From Symploca sp. SIO2C1 (lineage in GTDB: Bacteria > Cyanobacteriota > Cyanobacteriia > Cyanobacteriales > Coleofasciculaceae), in assembly GCA_010692635.1 (NCBI GenBank), contig JAAHGL010000030.1, positions 1-62,407 on the forward strand: a stretch of DNA of 62,407 nucleotides, read 5' to 3'. The position numbers and the translations under genes are program-made. The notes under the pieces were generated by a model. It did no database searches, was not told the origin of the DNA, and worked only from the letters and a program-made list of their open reading frames with translations. Below are positions 61,882-62,407 of the stretch, in pieces (position 1 is the stretch's first letter; each line of letters opens with the position of its first letter).

Positions 61882-62370
61882 TTAGGCTTGAAAATCTTTC
61901 AGAGTGAGATACCCATTTCGATCAACATCCAATTGATGGAACAGACTTTCTGTGATTTGTCTAGCACTATTTATGTCTAAACCTGATTGCTGGAAAATTT
62001 GGATAGCTTCATTTTTATCAACCATTCCATCTCGATTGAGATCAAACGTCTGGATCGCCTGTTGAACATTGGTTTTGAAATAATTCAACATCTGTTGTTC
62101 AAGCTGAGAGGAGTGTCCAGTACTTTGTTGTGGATTAACTTCGGTTTGAAAATCTTTTAGGGTGAGATACCCATCGTGATCAATATCTAATTGCTCGAAC
62201 AGGCTATCAGTGATTTGTCTGGCACTATTTATGTCTAAACCTGATTGCTGTAAGACTTGAATAACTTCGTTCCTGTTAACCATTCCATCTCGATTGAGAT
62301 CAAACATCTGGATCGCTTGTTGAACATTGGTTCTGAAATAATTCAACATCTGTTTGGTTATTTGATTCAT
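61882..62370 (-). CDS. Four-EF-hand calcium-binding protein
   Basis: The 162-aa calmodulin-like protein has four EF-hand loops: DLNRDGMVNRNE (about 24-35), DIDHDGYLTLKD (about 62-73), DLNRDGMVDKNE and DVDRNGYLTLKD. Each has acidic residues at loop positions 1 and 12 or the close variant Asp12. The two halves (residues 8-80 and 91-162) are about 85% identical, so the gene arose by tandem duplication of a two-hand unit. There is no signal peptide, so it is a cytosolic Ca2+ buffer or sensor. ATG at 62370. Confidence 0.9.
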   Translation of the reverse strand: MNQITKQMLNYFRTNVQQAIQMFDLNRDGMVNRNEVIQVLQQSGLDINSARQITDSLFEQLDIDHDGYLTLKDFQTEVNPQQSTGHSSQLEQQMLNYFKTNVQQAIQTFDLNRDGMVDKNEAIQIFQQSGLDINSARQITESLFHQLDVDRNGYLTLKDFQA

Positions 62371-62407
62371 ATTTATGGCTTACTGAATAAATTCAAAAGA
62401 TTATACA

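Overview
The window comes from a cyanobacterium, very probably a filamentous one. Photosystem genes are present (psbO, psaK, a PAM68-family assembly factor), along with cyanobacteria-specific families (DUF1830, DUF928, DICT and CHASE2 sensors, the cyanobacterial GshA). GCGATCGC (HIP1) octamers are frequent. A FraC/FraD-like pair points to septal junctions and therefore to filaments. I see no rRNA, tRNA, CRISPR array, prophage or intact transposase. The content is chromosomal housekeeping and signalling genes separated by repeat-loaded intergenic DNA.

Layout. 1-7.2 kb: a CNNM/CorC-type membrane protein, a CbiG-CobJ fusion for cobalamin synthesis, a glycosyltransferase, a phosphohexomutase. 7.3-12.5 kb: an orphan ProX-like lipoprotein, psbO, a SigF-like sigma factor, a lipoprotein with a KKATP array and its small partner. 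12.7-18.5 kb: a response-regulator/kinase hybrid, rtcA, a DAHP synthase, PAM68 and rpsO. 19-24.2 kb: three tandem response regulators, a CHASE2 histidine kinase and a DUF928 exported protein, the most system-like cluster here. 24.4-34.3 kb: a PfkB kinase, a membrane/pentapeptide hybrid, a GT39-like glycosyltransferase, fraC-fraD-like genes, a two-domain CobO-like ATPase, an ABC-2 permease. 34.6-41.7 kb: larE, a COG0523 metallochaperone GTPase, folE with a perfect 7-1-7 Fur/Zur-type operator, a LysM-M23 envelope peptidase with a long structured leader, trmL. 41.8-49.3 kb: gshA, an HDAC-family deacetylase, trpF, psaK, a pentapeptide protein, DUF1830, and a DICT-GAF histidine kinase split by a 92-bp insertion. 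50-62.4 kb: a Gly/Asp-rich RTX-like protein, a lipoate-ligase-family protein, YbjN, a methyltransferase remnant, a TPR membrane protein between inverted repeats, a receiver-PAS-cyclase, rph, adk, a P-loop-less CobO paralogue, dcd-thyX, and an EF-hand protein.

The gaps hold several dispersed families. There are short tandem arrays of 7-bp units (the STRR type known in cyanobacteria) and 8-bp units, at least five palindromic or MITE-like families, and isolated hairpins resembling IS200/IS605 ends. Some of this material has entered genes. An 8-bp array is read through in cbiG-cobJ and another in the GT39-like gene, repeat-like sequence lies in frame in the kinase, a MITE breaks the kinase, and heptamers truncate a methyltransferase. 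The strongest observations are the kinase insertion, whose removal exactly restores a 692-aa reading frame, and the octamer arrays that are open in all frames.

Functional links: dcd plus thyX supply dTMP; the folE operator and the COG0523 neighbour suggest a zinc-limitation response; the CHASE2/regulator/DUF928 cluster looks like an envelope-sensing pathway. All functions are inferred from reading the sequence; no search was run.
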